Shown piece by piece: positions 8,228 through 17,120 of a stretch of 64,000 nt of DNA. Source of the DNA: G020353115 sp964640125 (GTDB lineage: Bacteria > Bacteroidota > Bacteroidia > Bacteroidales > VadinHA17). The DNA is taken from NCBI GenBank assembly GCA_964640125.1, contig CAZXGG010000002.1, positions 38,888-102,887 of the forward strand, written 5' to 3'. The translations under genes and the position numbers were made by a program. Numbering within the stretch: the first letter of the stretch is position 1; each line of letters begins with the position of its first letter. Below the pieces are notes generated by a model. The model saw only the letters and a program-made list of their open reading frames with translations. It made no database searches and was not told where the DNA came from.

Positions 8228-8827
8228 TCAGATTGTTGCTTCGGGGTTATTCAGGATGTTGAACAGGAGTTCTCTGGCCCGGAAGAGTTGTGCTTTTACC
8301 GTACCAATTGGAAGATCCAGTTCCTGCGCAATCTCTTCGTAGGAATACTCTTTGAAGTAGCGTAATTCGATCAGTCGCCGGTATCGGGGCTTTAATTTGG
8401 TTACCACCGTATGCATCAATTTTACCTTTTGCTTTTTTATAAGATCCTCTTCGGGATCCAGTGTGCCCGATTGGATACTATTGGAAACGCTTTCCTGATC
8501 CTCGTGATTCTGATCGAGGGAGATTAGATTTCCCCTTTTTTTGCGTATGAAGTCGATACAATTATTGGAAGCGATCTTAAATAACCAGGTACTGAATGCG
8601 TAGGTTGGTGTATACTGGTCAAGGTTTTTAAATGCCTTTCCAAAGGCTTCTATGGTTAAGTCCTCAGCATCACTGGGATTATTTACCATCTTCAGCAACA
8701 TATAAAAAATGGCATCACGGTATTTTCCCAGAAGTTCAGCATACGCTTTCTGATCTCCTCTACGGGCTAAGTGAACCAGCTGGAGATCATATTGTGCTTT
8801 TTCAGACAGGTTAGGATTTACTTCCAT
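8228..8827 (-). CDS. RNA polymerase ECF-type sigma-70 factor
   Basis: A 199-residue group IV sigma factor. Region 2 covers about 20-95 (FGKAFKNLDQYTPTYAFSTW followed by IASNNCIDFIRKK), and region 4 about 130-190 with the helix-turn-helix YSYEEIAQELDLPIGTVKAQLFRARELL. A loose acidic linker joins them. No anti-sigma gene is adjacent, unlike the second ECF factor at 53904, so control is unclear. The gene overlaps the end of the glycosyltransferase gene by 10 bp. A TATCTTTG box on the minus strand at 8895-8902, inside the glycosyltransferase gene, could be its own promoter. Confidence 0.93.
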   Translation of the reverse strand: MEVNPNLSEKAQYDLQLVHLARRGDQKAYAELLGKYRDAIFYMLLKMVNNPSDAEDLTIEAFGKAFKNLDQYTPTYAFSTWLFKIASNNCIDFIRKKRGNLISLDQNHEDQESVSNSIQSGTLDPEEDLIKKQKVKLMHTVVTKLKPRYRRLIELRYFKEYSYEEIAQELDLPIGTVKAQLFRARELLFNILNNPEATI

Positions 8828-9954
8828 GAAGGCCGTTGTTCCGTTGACAGGTTTGTAATAAAAATCCCAAGACTCAGGAATGGTGATAAAATATCAAAGA
8901 TAAGCGAATATAATAATAAATGCTTTTCCTCCAATTTGATTAATGCATATTTGTAAACAGTCAACTGGCAAATCCACCGAAAAACGAATGCTCCCAGAAC
9001 CCATATCAGCAGGGTGTTTGTCGCCATCAGATACACAAAGGTTGCATAAAAGAATGCGCGGCTGATCACCTCACCACCCAACAGGATCTTGTGCTTTTTC
9101 TTATAATACAATCCCGTGGTAAGGTGCCTTTTTTTCTGCTTTACCCATTCAATAAAACTGGTTTTTGGTAGAGACCGGATGTGGCTTTGTTTTGAATATT
9201 CTGTTTTTGTGTTGTCCTTTCGGGCAAGCATGTTGACTAAAAGATCGTCATCGCCGGAGACTAAATTGGTATGGGATGAAAATCCTCTGTTTTTGAAAAA
9301 GAAGGATTTCCTGTATGCCAGATTCCTCCCCACACCCATATAGGGAATCCCTGCCATGGCAAAGCCCAAGTATTGCATTGCAATAAAAGTGCTCTCGTAA
9401 CGAATGTATTTGTTCAAAAGGCCTTTCTCTTTTCTGTACCCACCATATCCCAGGACAATATCGGTATTCTTGGTAAAATTTTTCTGCATGGCCGATAACC
9501 ATCCCGTTGATTCAGCATAACAATCGGCGTCGGTGAGCAGGAGCCATTCGTGACTGGCTGCTTTTATTCCGATAAGCAGGGCAAATTTTTTGGTGTGTTT
9601 GAATTTTGGGTCCTTCTTTATGGTAGATACCTGCAGGTGGCTGTATTTCTCCTGGAACTCCTCCAGGAGGTTCTGTGTATCATCCTCCGAACAATCATTC
9701 ACTACAATCACTTCGTATTCCGGATAATTCTGGATTAATATTGAGGGCAGAAATTGCCTGAGATTATTCGCCTCGTTCTTTGCACAGATAATCACAGATA
9801 CCGGTGAAGGTGCTGCTTTTTTTATTCCCGGTTTTGAAAATCCTGGTCTTGAATAAAAGAACAGGTAATAAAACAGTTGAATTGCCAGGCAAAGGATGAA
9901 GATACCCAGTGTAACATATTGAATCGAGAACAGACTGATAACGGTTAAACTCAT
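8818..9954 (-). CDS. Family 2 glycosyltransferase, membrane-bound
   Basis: A 378-residue GT-A glycosyltransferase. One N-terminal membrane helix is followed by the GT2 domain with VIICAKNEANNL, VVNDCSEDDT, the metal-binding TDADC, SGDDDLLVNML and a QKKRH motif equivalent to the QxxRW of processive GT2 enzymes; C-terminal hydrophobic helices follow (about 295-375). The donor and acceptor sugars cannot be told. I start at the ATG at 9954; a longer frame begins with TTG at 9984 and adds ten basic residues. It is divergent from tgt and overlaps the sigma factor gene, suggesting co-transcription. Confidence 0.88.
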   Translation of the reverse strand: MSLTVISLFSIQYVTLGIFILCLAIQLFYYLFFYSRPGFSKPGIKKAAPSPVSVIICAKNEANNLRQFLPSILIQNYPEYEVIVVNDCSEDDTQNLLEEFQEKYSHLQVSTIKKDPKFKHTKKFALLIGIKAASHEWLLLTDADCYAESTGWLSAMQKNFTKNTDIVLGYGGYRKEKGLLNKYIRYESTFIAMQYLGFAMAGIPYMGVGRNLAYRKSFFFKNRGFSSHTNLVSGDDDLLVNMLARKDNTKTEYSKQSHIRSLPKTSFIEWVKQKKRHLTTGLYYKKKHKILLGGEVISRAFFYATFVYLMATNTLLIWVLGAFVFRWICQLTVYKYALIKLEEKHLLLYSLIFDILSPFLSLGIFITNLSTEQRPSWK

Positions 9955-10068
9955 CCGCGGAGATTTTGAGCGCAATTTTATCAAACATTTCGGTGTTACA
10001 CAAACAAACGATTAACAAGTCGAAAAATTTTATTCACAATCCGTATCTTTATTCCGAAAAGAGGAATC

Positions 10069-11199
10069 ATGAAATTCGAAGTGCTCCGGAAAGATCCTAA
10101 ATCAGAAGCCCGGACAGGTGTTCTGGAAACGGATCACGGCAGGATTGAAACACCGGTCTTCATGCCCGTTGGTACTGGAGGCACAGTAAAAGGAGTGCTT
10201 CAACGCGATCTTGAAGAAGAGATCAATGCACAGATTATTTTAGGGAATACCTATCACCTATACCTCAGACCCGGAACCGATATCATTGCAGGAGCCGGCG
10301 GATTGCATAAGTTCATCTCCTGGCCCAGGCCCATTCTCACCGATAGCGGAGGATACCAGGTCTTCTCCCTGGCTGATAACCGCAAACTCAGCCGGGAGGG
10401 GGCTGCTTTTCAATCACACATTGATGGGTCATCTCATCTTTTTACACCGGAACGTGTGGTAACGATCCAGAAGCTGATCGGGGCGGACATCACTATGGCA
10501 TTCGATGAGTGTACTCCCTATCCCTGCACTGTTCGTGATGCAGGGAAATCGATGCAATTAACCCATTTGTGGCTTGACCGGGGGATTAAAACCTTTGATG
10601 AAACAGAACCCCTCTATGGGCATGAACAGGTTTTCTTTCCAATCGTACAGGGGAGTACCTATCCGGATCTCCGCAGAGAGTCTGCTGAGAAGATTGCATC
10701 CTGTAACCGGGAAGGAAATGCCATTGGGGGTTTGTCGGTGGGCGAACCGGAAGAGCAGATGTATGAAATGACCGACATTGTCAACCGGATCCTGCCGGAA
10801 GATAAACCCAGGTATTTAATGGGTGTAGGTACACCGGGTAATATTCTGGAATCGATCAGTCTTGGAGTCGATATGTTCGACTGCGTTATACCTACACGGA
10901 ATGGAAGAAATGGCATGCTCTACACCCGGCATGGGATCATGAATATGAAAAACCGTCAGTGGAAAGATGATCATACACCCATCGATCCCGGCGGACCTTC
11001 CCATGTAAGCAGACAATATTCCAAAGCCTATGTCCGTCATTTATTTGTGTCAGGGGAATTGCTGGGAGCACAGATTGCCACGATTCATAATTTATGTTTC
11101 TATCTTTGGCTGATGAAAGAAGCGCGGAAAAAGATTGCAGATGGAGAATTCTCTGCATGGAAAGATCAGATGATTACTAAAGTGATGAACAGGATATAA
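10069..11199 (+). CDS. tgt: tRNA-guanine transglycosylase, lacking the usual zinc-site cysteines
   Basis: A 376-residue TIM-barrel enzyme that exchanges G34 of GUN-anticodon tRNAs for preQ1 (queuosine pathway). Visible are ILTDSGGYQVFSL (D92, base-recognition acid), MAFDECTPYP (D146), IVQGSTYPDLRR, GLSVGEP and DCVIPTRNGRNG, with D271 the expected nucleophile. The C-terminal zinc site that normally reads CxCxxC has no cysteine here (DPGGPSHVSRQYS, 306-318), though the later His (H340 in TIHN) is kept. The rest of the domain, including KAYVRHLFVSGELLGAQIATIHN in two blocks, is well conserved. An AGGA sits upstream of the ATG. The stop overlaps the next gene's start by one base. Confidence 0.95.
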   Translation: MKFEVLRKDPKSEARTGVLETDHGRIETPVFMPVGTGGTVKGVLQRDLEEEINAQIILGNTYHLYLRPGTDIIAGAGGLHKFISWPRPILTDSGGYQVFSLADNRKLSREGAAFQSHIDGSSHLFTPERVVTIQKLIGADITMAFDECTPYPCTVRDAGKSMQLTHLWLDRGIKTFDETEPLYGHEQVFFPIVQGSTYPDLRRESAEKIASCNREGNAIGGLSVGEPEEQMYEMTDIVNRILPEDKPRYLMGVGTPGNILESISLGVDMFDCVIPTRNGRNGMLYTRHGIMNMKNRQWKDDHTPIDPGGPSHVSRQYSKAYVRHLFVSGELLGAQIATIHNLCFYLWLMKEARKKIADGEFSAWKDQMITKVMNRI

Positions 11200-12293
11200 T
11201 GGACCTGAAACTTCGGATCGTTGATTATTACATCATCAGGAAATTCCTGGGGACTTTTGTCTATGCACTGGCGCTTATTATCTCGATCGCCGTGATCTTT
11301 GATTTTGCCGAAAAACTTGATGACTTCATTGAAAAGGAGGCTCCTATGCGAGCCATACTGTTCGATTATTATTTGAATTTTATTCCTTATTTTGCTGTGC
11401 TCTTCAGTCCGCTGTTCACCTTCATTACGGTCATTTTCTTTACCTCTAAAATGGCCTATAACACGGAGATTATCGCACTGCTCAGTAATGGTATGAGCTT
11501 TAACCGCCTGCTCTGGCCCTACTTCCTGAGCGCCCTTCTGATCGCAATTTTTACCTTCACCCTGAACAACTTCGTAATACCCCATGCCAACAAAGAACGG
11601 CTGGAATTTGAGGAACTCTATTACAGGAACAATCCAGTCCGGTACACCGACCGGAATATCCACATGCAAATCCTCCCCAATGTCTATATCTACATGGAGA
11701 GTTATAGCAACCTACAGGATGTGGGTTACAAATTTTCCCTGGAAGAGTTTAATGATAGCGGTCAGTTGAAAAGTAAAATGATGGCTGATTACATCCAGTG
11801 GGATACCGCGCTGAGCAAGTGGTCTGTCCGCAACTACTACATTCGCACAATCGATGGGATTGAGGAGACCATAGAGAAAGGGCGACGCCTGGATACCACC
11901 CTGACCATTTTCCCGTCTGATTTTGCACGGAGGGAGAATATCAAATCAACGATGAACATGCATGAGCTGAACCGATTTATCAGTCAGCAGAAACTGCAGG
12001 GGGCCGATAATGTGGAAGTATATATGATCGAACGATACAGCCGGTACGCAATGCCCTTCTCAACATTCATTCTAACACTGATCGGTCTGACCTTATCGTC
12101 AAGAAAAGCCAAAGAAGGTATTGGTGCCCAGATCGGTGCGGGGATCTTCCTGAGCTTCTCCTATATATTCTTTATGCAGTTCAGTGCCCAGTTTGCCATT
12201 AACGGGAGTATCCCTGCATTGCTTGCCGTATGGATCCCCAATATCCTCTATTCCATCATTGCCGTTTTTCTCTTTGTCATAGCCCCAAAATGA
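11199..12293 (+). CDS. LptF/LptG-family permease
   Basis: A 364-residue inner-membrane protein of the YjgP/YjgQ family, the transmembrane half of the LptB2FG ABC transporter that extracts lipopolysaccharide. It starts with a membrane segment preceded by LRIVDYYIIRKFLGTFVYAL, has helices near 60-85 and 105-125, a periplasmic beta-jellyroll region (about 130-270) and three C-terminal helices (about 280-360). NNFVIPHANKERLEFEELYY after the third helix is typical. LptF and LptG cannot be separated by eye. It is translationally coupled to tgt (one-base overlap). No lptB or second permease gene is visible in the window. Confidence 0.9.
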   Translation: MDLKLRIVDYYIIRKFLGTFVYALALIISIAVIFDFAEKLDDFIEKEAPMRAILFDYYLNFIPYFAVLFSPLFTFITVIFFTSKMAYNTEIIALLSNGMSFNRLLWPYFLSALLIAIFTFTLNNFVIPHANKERLEFEELYYRNNPVRYTDRNIHMQILPNVYIYMESYSNLQDVGYKFSLEEFNDSGQLKSKMMADYIQWDTALSKWSVRNYYIRTIDGIEETIEKGRRLDTTLTIFPSDFARRENIKSTMNMHELNRFISQQKLQGADNVEVYMIERYSRYAMPFSTFILTLIGLTLSSRKAKEGIGAQIGAGIFLSFSYIFFMQFSAQFAINGSIPALLAVWIPNILYSIIAVFLFVIAPK

Positions 12294-12411
12294 ATTTAGT
12301 CAAATAAATTTTTATAAATTGATATGATTTTGTAATGTTGTATGCTTTTTTCGACCCTACAGCGGAAGATTTCGATGTTAACCGCTGATTACTAAACAAA
12401 TACCCTAAGAA

Positions 12412-13956
12412 ATGCCACTAAAAAGCAAAATTAAAGAGTTGCATGAAAGGCGCGAACAGGTCCTGAAAGGTGGAGGAGATAAAGCCATCGAAAAGCAGGT
12501 CGCAATGGGTAAGCTGACCGCCCGTGAACGGATTATTTCCCTTCTTGATGAAGATTCCTTTAATGAGTATGATCTTTTCGTTGAGCATGAAGCCCGCGAT
12601 TTTGATATGGATAAGAAAACGCTCCATGGTGATGGTGTGATAATCGGTACAGGAACCATCTATGGTGCACCGATCTGCGTTTTTGCACAGGATTTTACAG
12701 TTGCTGGCGGATCCCTCGGGCTGATGCACTCGAGAAAGATAACAAAGATCATGGACCATGCCCTTAAAATGCGTGTTCCATTGATCGGTATCAACGATTC
12801 CGGTGGAGCCAGAATACAGGAAGGAGTGAACTCCCTGGCAGGCTATGGAGAGATCTTTTTCAGGAATACCCTGAACTCCGGTGTAATTCCTCAATTATCA
12901 GTTGTCTTGGGACCCTGTGCCGGCGGAGCAGTCTATTCCCCTGCTCTGACCGACTTTGTCTTCGTAGTTGACAAGATCTCAAAGATGTTCATCACCGGTC
13001 CTGAGGTGATCAAGACAGTCCTTGGTGAAGAGATCTCGATGGAAGATCTGGGAGGAGCCAAGGTCCATAGTGAAATTTCAGGGAATGCCCATTTTTATGC
13101 GAAGAGTGAGCAGGAGTGTTTCGAACAGATCAAGAAGCTGATCACCTTCATTCCTTGGAATAATGCACAGAAAGCGAAAGCCTTTGAACCCAAAGAGCCG
13201 AATGAGCGATTTAAGATCGAGAATATCGTTCCCGGCGATCCAACCCTGCCATACGATGTGAGAAACGTGATCAGGGCTATTGTTGATGATTCCGATTTTT
13301 TTGAGATCCAGGAGCTCTGGGCAACAAACATCGTCATTGGATTCGGGAGAATCGGAGGCCCTACCATTGGTTTTGTAGCTAATCAGCCCCTGGTCCTTGC
13401 CGGTGTTCTTGATGTGGACTCTTCCGATAAGGCAGCACGCTTTATCCGCTTCTGTGATGCATTCAATATTCCCCTCGTTACCCTTGTCGATCTGCCAGGA
13501 TACCTTCCCGGCGTAGACCAGGAACATGCAGGCGTGATCCGACATGGGGCGAAAGTCCTCTATGCATACAGCGAAGCCACCGTGCCAAAAATTACTGTTA
13601 TCCTCCGGAAAGCTTATGGCGGGGGATACATTGCTATGAATTCGCGACACCTGCGTGCCGACTTCGTTTTTGCATGGCCGGGTGCTGAAATAGCCGTGAT
13701 GGGTCCCGAAGGGGCAGCCAACATTATCTTCAGGAGAGAGATTAATGCTGCTGAAGATCCGGAGAAGGTCAGGGCACAAAAGGTGAAGGAGTATAAGGAT
13801 AAATTTGCCAATCCATACGTTGCTGCTGCAAAAGGTTATATCGACTCGGTGATTGAACCGGCAGAAACCAGGACCGTCCTGCTGCATGCCATCGAGGTGT
13901 CTGATAATAAAGCCGTGGCCGGCCCAAGAAAGAAACACGGAATACCTCCTTTCTAA
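12412..13956 (+). CDS. Acyl-CoA carboxylase/decarboxylase carboxyltransferase subunit (propionyl- or methylmalonyl-CoA type)
   Basis: A 514-residue biotin-dependent carboxyltransferase made of two crotonase-fold halves. Motifs include GGDKAIEKQVAMGKLTARER, the oxyanion-hole loops NDSGGARIQEGVNSLAGYG and GPCAGGAVYSPALTDF, and in the C-terminal half LVTLVDLPGYLPGVDQEH and KAYGGGYIAMNS. It moves carboxylate between carboxybiotin and an acyl-CoA, most likely propionyl-CoA/methylmalonyl-CoA. The biotin carrier follows 12 bp downstream, but there is no biotin carboxylase and no sodium-pump beta subunit next to it, so direction (carboxylase or decarboxylase) is open. MeaB at 38361 supports a methylmalonyl-CoA pathway in this organism. 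Confidence 0.93.
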   Translation: MPLKSKIKELHERREQVLKGGGDKAIEKQVAMGKLTARERIISLLDEDSFNEYDLFVEHEARDFDMDKKTLHGDGVIIGTGTIYGAPICVFAQDFTVAGGSLGLMHSRKITKIMDHALKMRVPLIGINDSGGARIQEGVNSLAGYGEIFFRNTLNSGVIPQLSVVLGPCAGGAVYSPALTDFVFVVDKISKMFITGPEVIKTVLGEEISMEDLGGAKVHSEISGNAHFYAKSEQECFEQIKKLITFIPWNNAQKAKAFEPKEPNERFKIENIVPGDPTLPYDVRNVIRAIVDDSDFFEIQELWATNIVIGFGRIGGPTIGFVANQPLVLAGVLDVDSSDKAARFIRFCDAFNIPLVTLVDLPGYLPGVDQEHAGVIRHGAKVLYAYSEATVPKITVILRKAYGGGYIAMNSRHLRADFVFAWPGAEIAVMGPEGAANIIFRREINAAEDPEKVRAQKVKEYKDKFANPYVAAAKGYIDSVIEPAETRTVLLHAIEVSDNKAVAGPRKKHGIPPF

Positions 13957-13968
13957 AATCTGCACATC

Positions 13969-14304
13969 ATGAGTGAGAAGAAATCGAATACTCCAAAAAA
14001 GGAGATCAGTTTCTTAAATATTGACGGGACACACTATAAAACCAGGCTGACTGAAAAGTTTGAGAATAGAACCGTTTGGGATAAGCCGAATGATAAAAAA
14101 TTGTTATCCTTCATTCCCGGAACGATCATTAAAGTGTTTGTGGAAAAAGGTCAGACAGTGAAGAAGGGAGAAAAAGTGATGATCCTGGAAGCGATGAAAA
14201 TGCAGAATAAAATCCTGAGCTCCAGGGATGGCGTCATTAAACAGGTTTATGTAAAAGAGGGACAAACCCTTCCCAAAGGAGGGCTGATCCTTGAACTGAA
14301 ATAA
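13969..14304 (+). CDS. Biotin carboxyl carrier protein
   Basis: A 111-residue protein ending in a biotinyl/lipoyl domain (about 42-111). The biotinylation motif EAMKMQN is present with K77 as the modified lysine, preceded by IPGTIIKVFVEKGQTVKKGE and followed by VYVKEGQTLPKGGLILEL. The first ~40 residues are charged and short, without the long Ala/Pro linker of many carriers, though a small beta hairpin (ISFLNIDGTHYKTRL) resembles the start of the oxaloacetate decarboxylase-type carrier. It serves the carboxyltransferase encoded 12 bp upstream. It converges on ispE with only 6 bp between stops. Confidence 0.93.
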   Translation: MSEKKSNTPKKEISFLNIDGTHYKTRLTEKFENRTVWDKPNDKKLLSFIPGTIIKVFVEKGQTVKKGEKVMILEAMKMQNKILSSRDGVIKQVYVKEGQTLPKGGLILELK

Positions 14305-14310
14305 TGCTTT

Positions 14311-15135
14311 CTATAGTGTGCCCTGCCAGATGAAATACTCTGAAGGGATCCCTTTCAACGGAACAGCTTTCTCAAAGATGCCATAAACCGCCGATCCGCT
14401 CCCTGATAATGAACTGTATAAGGCACCGGACCTGTAAAGTGCCTCCTTCAGCTTACCAATCTCCGGATAGTCATTGATAATATGTTCTTCGAAGTCATTC
14501 CGGATGGTTTGTTTCCATTCAAGGATGGGCAGTTTGATGGATTCAAATAATTGGTTACCCGATTCTTCAGGAGTTGCCTTTGTATAGGCTTCCGAGGTGT
14601 TAATGTGTATCCCGGGATAAACAACAACAACGTGATATCCCGAGAGAATGGGTTCTGCCGGCGCCAGGTTGTTTCCTCTTCCGGTGGCAAAGGCAGGTTG
14701 GTTCCTGATAAAGAAGGGACAATCACTTCCCAGTGTGCCCGCCATCTCTTCCATTTCGTGTGGTGTCATTCCAAGATCGAATGCGGTGGATAACATGCGG
14801 ATTATGAAAGCCCCGTTTGAAGAACCACCACCCAACCCCGCTCCGGGAGGGATGACCTTGTGCAGATGGATCTGTAAGGATGGTAAAGGATATTTCTTTT
14901 TTACCAGGCGATAGGCTTTAACGCATAGATTTTTTTCAACAGGATCGGTAAGAACGATCCCGGTGTTTTCAAAACTTAAAACGGAATGGTCCGAAGGGGT
15001 GGATGCTGGTATAAACTCAAGTATATCGCACATTCCAATGGGATAGAAGAGGCTTTCCAGATCGTGAAACCCATCGGGCCGTTTGCGGATGATGTTTAAT
15101 CCGATGTTGATTTTTGCATTTGGAAATTCCAGCAT
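14311..15135 (-). CDS. ispE: 4-diphosphocytidyl-2-C-methyl-D-erythritol kinase
   Basis: A 274-residue GHMP kinase of the MEP isoprenoid pathway that phosphorylates the 2-hydroxyl of CDP-methylerythritol. It begins MLEFPNAKINIGLNIIRKRPDGFHDL and has the glycine-rich ATP loop IPPGAGLGGGSSNGAF (about 90-105), GSDCPFFI (about 132-139) and the C-terminal GHMP motif YSSLSGSGSAVYGIF. All of these are typical. Length matches Bacteroidetes homologues. It stands alone on the minus strand and diverges from dnaB across the assembly gap. Confidence 0.95.
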   Translation of the reverse strand: MLEFPNAKINIGLNIIRKRPDGFHDLESLFYPIGMCDILEFIPASTPSDHSVLSFENTGIVLTDPVEKNLCVKAYRLVKKKYPLPSLQIHLHKVIPPGAGLGGGSSNGAFIIRMLSTAFDLGMTPHEMEEMAGTLGSDCPFFIRNQPAFATGRGNNLAPAEPILSGYHVVVVYPGIHINTSEAYTKATPEESGNQLFESIKLPILEWKQTIRNDFEEHIINDYPEIGKLKEALYRSGALYSSLSGSGSAVYGIFEKAVPLKGIPSEYFIWQGTL

Positions 15136-15282
15136 ACCTGATGATCCTAAACAGGAGTAAAATTATAAATCCTAAGCAGAATCACTATTTGATTGTTCCG
15201 CTTTTTTTTGAACTTTTTAGAGGAGTCAATCGTTGGGAATGTCCAATAAGAATTTGTTAACAATTGCACTTTTTTTTAAACA

Positions 15283-15492
15283 TGATGTTTATAAAAAGAT
15301 CTTTTTTGACGCACCCAATTTCATACCTTTGAATCCTNNNNNNNNNNNNNNNNNNNNNNNNNNNNNNNNNNNNNNNNNNNNNNNNNNNNNNNNNNNNNNN
15401 NNNNNNNNNNNNNNNNNNNNNNNNNNNNNNNNNNNNNTGATGTTTATAAAAAGATCTTTTTTGACGCACCCAATTTCATACCTTTGAATCCT
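15283..15492. repeat. Identical 55-bp duplication around a 100-N scaffold gap
   Basis: 15283-15337 and 15438-15492 are identical over all 55 bases and flank exactly 100 N (15338-15437). The pattern repeats at the second gap in the window with the same overlap length, so this is a scaffolding artefact of contigs overlapping by one k-mer, not a biological repeat. The true sequence most likely has one copy and no gap. Confidence 0.93.
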
Positions 15493-15581
15493 GCGAGCGC
15501 ATTCCCCGCTGCTTGCGGCAGGGTTAGCGAGCGCAAAAAAATTAACAATAAAAGGATCGAAGATTCCCCGCTGCTTGCGGC
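15493..15581. repeat. Short GC-rich interspersed direct repeats upstream of dnaB
   Basis: A 19-base unit, attccccgctgcttgcggc, occurs exactly at 15501-15519 and 15563-15581. An 8-base unit, gcgagcgc, brackets the first copy (15493-15500 and 15527-15534). Each 19-mer contains a small CCGC/GCGG stem. The composition is far more GC-rich than the flanking AT-rich leader. It resembles a family of small dispersed intergenic repeats; I see no coding sense in it. Confidence 0.7.
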
Positions 15582-15612
15582 GAGGAGCTTCAATTCTCAA
15601 AAATAGTGAATT

Positions 15613-17100
15613 ATGGCATTGAAAGAACCATCCAAGAAAAACCACAGGATTGATCCGGTAAACATGGATATCGGGAAGGTCCCTCCACAGGCAATTGATC
15701 TTGAAGAAGCAGTATTGGGAGCCATTATGCTTGAGAAGGATGCTGTCATATCCGTGCTGGATATTCTGCAACCCCTGAGCTTTTATAAAGAGGCACACCA
15801 GAAAATATACCGTGCCATTGTGGACCTTTCATCTAACCAGAAACCAATTGATATTCTTACCGTTACTGAGGAGCTCAGGTCGAGAAATGAGCTGGAGGAA
15901 GTGGGTGGGCCATTCTATATTACACAGCTTACCAGCAGGGTGGCTTCTGCCGCACACATCGAATACCATGCACGGATCGTTGCCCAGAAGTTCATCCAGA
16001 GGGAATTGATCCGGGTTTCAACAGATATCCAGAACAGGGCATACGACGACAGCATCGATGTGGATGACCTGCTTGATATGTCAGAACAGGAACTCTTTGA
16101 GATAGCGGAAGGAAACATAAAAAGGGAAACTGCCAGGATAAATGTTTTGATGCAGATGGCCATTGAGCAGATTGAAGAGGCAAGCAAAAGGGAAGACAGT
16201 CTCAGCGGAGTACCCTCCGGCTATACCAAACTGGACCGGATCACTTCCGGCTGGCAAAAGTCAGACCTCATCATTGTTGCTGCACGACCATCCATGGGTA
16301 AAACAGCGTTCGCCCTCTCCATGGCACGAAATATTTCGGTGGAACACAATAAACCGGTTGCCGTATTCTCACTTGAAATGTCTTCTCTCCAACTGGTTAA
16401 CCGGCTGATTGTTAGTGAAACGGAATTGCCTTCAAACCGGATCAGAAATGGAAATCTCGATGAGAAGGAGTGGAAACAACTGGATGCTAAGATCAAAAGC
16501 CTCGTTGAAGCACCGCTGTTTATCGATGATACACCGGCCATTTCCATTTTTGAACTGAGAGCCAAATGCAGGAGGTTGAAACTGCAGTACAACGTTGAAC
16601 TGATCATCGTCGATTACCTTCAGCTGATGTCAGGCCCTGTCGAAGCCAGGGGAAACAGGGAACAGGAGGTTAGCAATATCTCACGGTCACTCAAAGCCAT
16701 CGCCAAAGAACTGAATATTCCGATTATTGCCATCTCCCAGTTAAACCGGTCGGTTGAAATGAGATCGGGCAGCAAGAGGCCCCAGTTGTCCGACCTGCGG
16801 GAATCGGGTGCTATCGAACAGGATGCCGATATGGTGATATTTATTCACAGGCCTGAAAAATATGGGATAACCGAAGATGCAGATGGAAATTCAACCGTCG
16901 GATTGGCGGAAATCATCGTTGCAAAACACAGGAATGGCCCGGTGGGGGATATCCATCTGCGGTTCCGGGATGAGACAGCCAAGTTTGTGGAACTGGATGA
17001 TATGGAGATCGATTACCTGAAGGGTGATGCCAGCCAGAAAACCTTTACCATTGGATCGAGGATGAATAATGAGGGGGGTGGTGACGAGCAACCGTTCTGA
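15613..17100 (+). CDS. dnaB: Replicative DNA helicase
   Basis: A 495-residue hexameric helicase that unwinds DNA at the replication fork. The N-terminal domain (about 10-150) has VPPQAIDLEEAVLGAIMLEK. The RecA-like domain has the Walker A loop AARPSMGKTAFALSMARN (about 220-237), VAVFSLEMSSLQLV, Walker B LIIVDYLQLM, ISQLNRSVEMR and LRESGAIEQDADMVIFIHRPE. No intein or insertion interrupts it. It is preceded by the repeat patch and gap and is followed by a convergent phosphatase gene. Confidence 0.97.
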   Translation: MALKEPSKKNHRIDPVNMDIGKVPPQAIDLEEAVLGAIMLEKDAVISVLDILQPLSFYKEAHQKIYRAIVDLSSNQKPIDILTVTEELRSRNELEEVGGPFYITQLTSRVASAAHIEYHARIVAQKFIQRELIRVSTDIQNRAYDDSIDVDDLLDMSEQELFEIAEGNIKRETARINVLMQMAIEQIEEASKREDSLSGVPSGYTKLDRITSGWQKSDLIIVAARPSMGKTAFALSMARNISVEHNKPVAVFSLEMSSLQLVNRLIVSETELPSNRIRNGNLDEKEWKQLDAKIKSLVEAPLFIDDTPAISIFELRAKCRRLKLQYNVELIIVDYLQLMSGPVEARGNREQEVSNISRSLKAIAKELNIPIIAISQLNRSVEMRSGSKRPQLSDLRESGAIEQDADMVIFIHRPEKYGITEDADGNSTVGLAEIIVAKHRNGPVGDIHLRFRDETAKFVELDDMEIDYLKGDASQKTFTIGSRMNNEGGGDEQPF

Positions 17101-17120
17101 AACCAGTGCAAGTACCAGGA

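Larger units (their letters stand above)
15136..15612. other. Intergenic region with assembly gap and repeats between ispE and dnaB
   Basis: No gene is visible in these 477 bases. They hold an A/T-rich leader, the first 55-bp duplicate, 100 N, the second duplicate and a GC-richer repeat patch before dnaB. The duplicated 55-mer carries TACCTTTG, a match to the -7 box, facing dnaB. After collapsing the artefact about 322 bp remain. Confidence 0.8.

Noticed and set aside
13078..13965. 295-residue minus-strand frame across the carboxyltransferase gene
   Set aside because: It is the shadow of a strongly conserved carboxyltransferase; its Cys/His-rich sequence has no family features.
15283..15492. 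55-bp direct repeat as an insertion-site duplication or att site
   Set aside because: The same length of overlap and the same 100-N gap occur at a second place inside a gene, so it is an assembly artefact.
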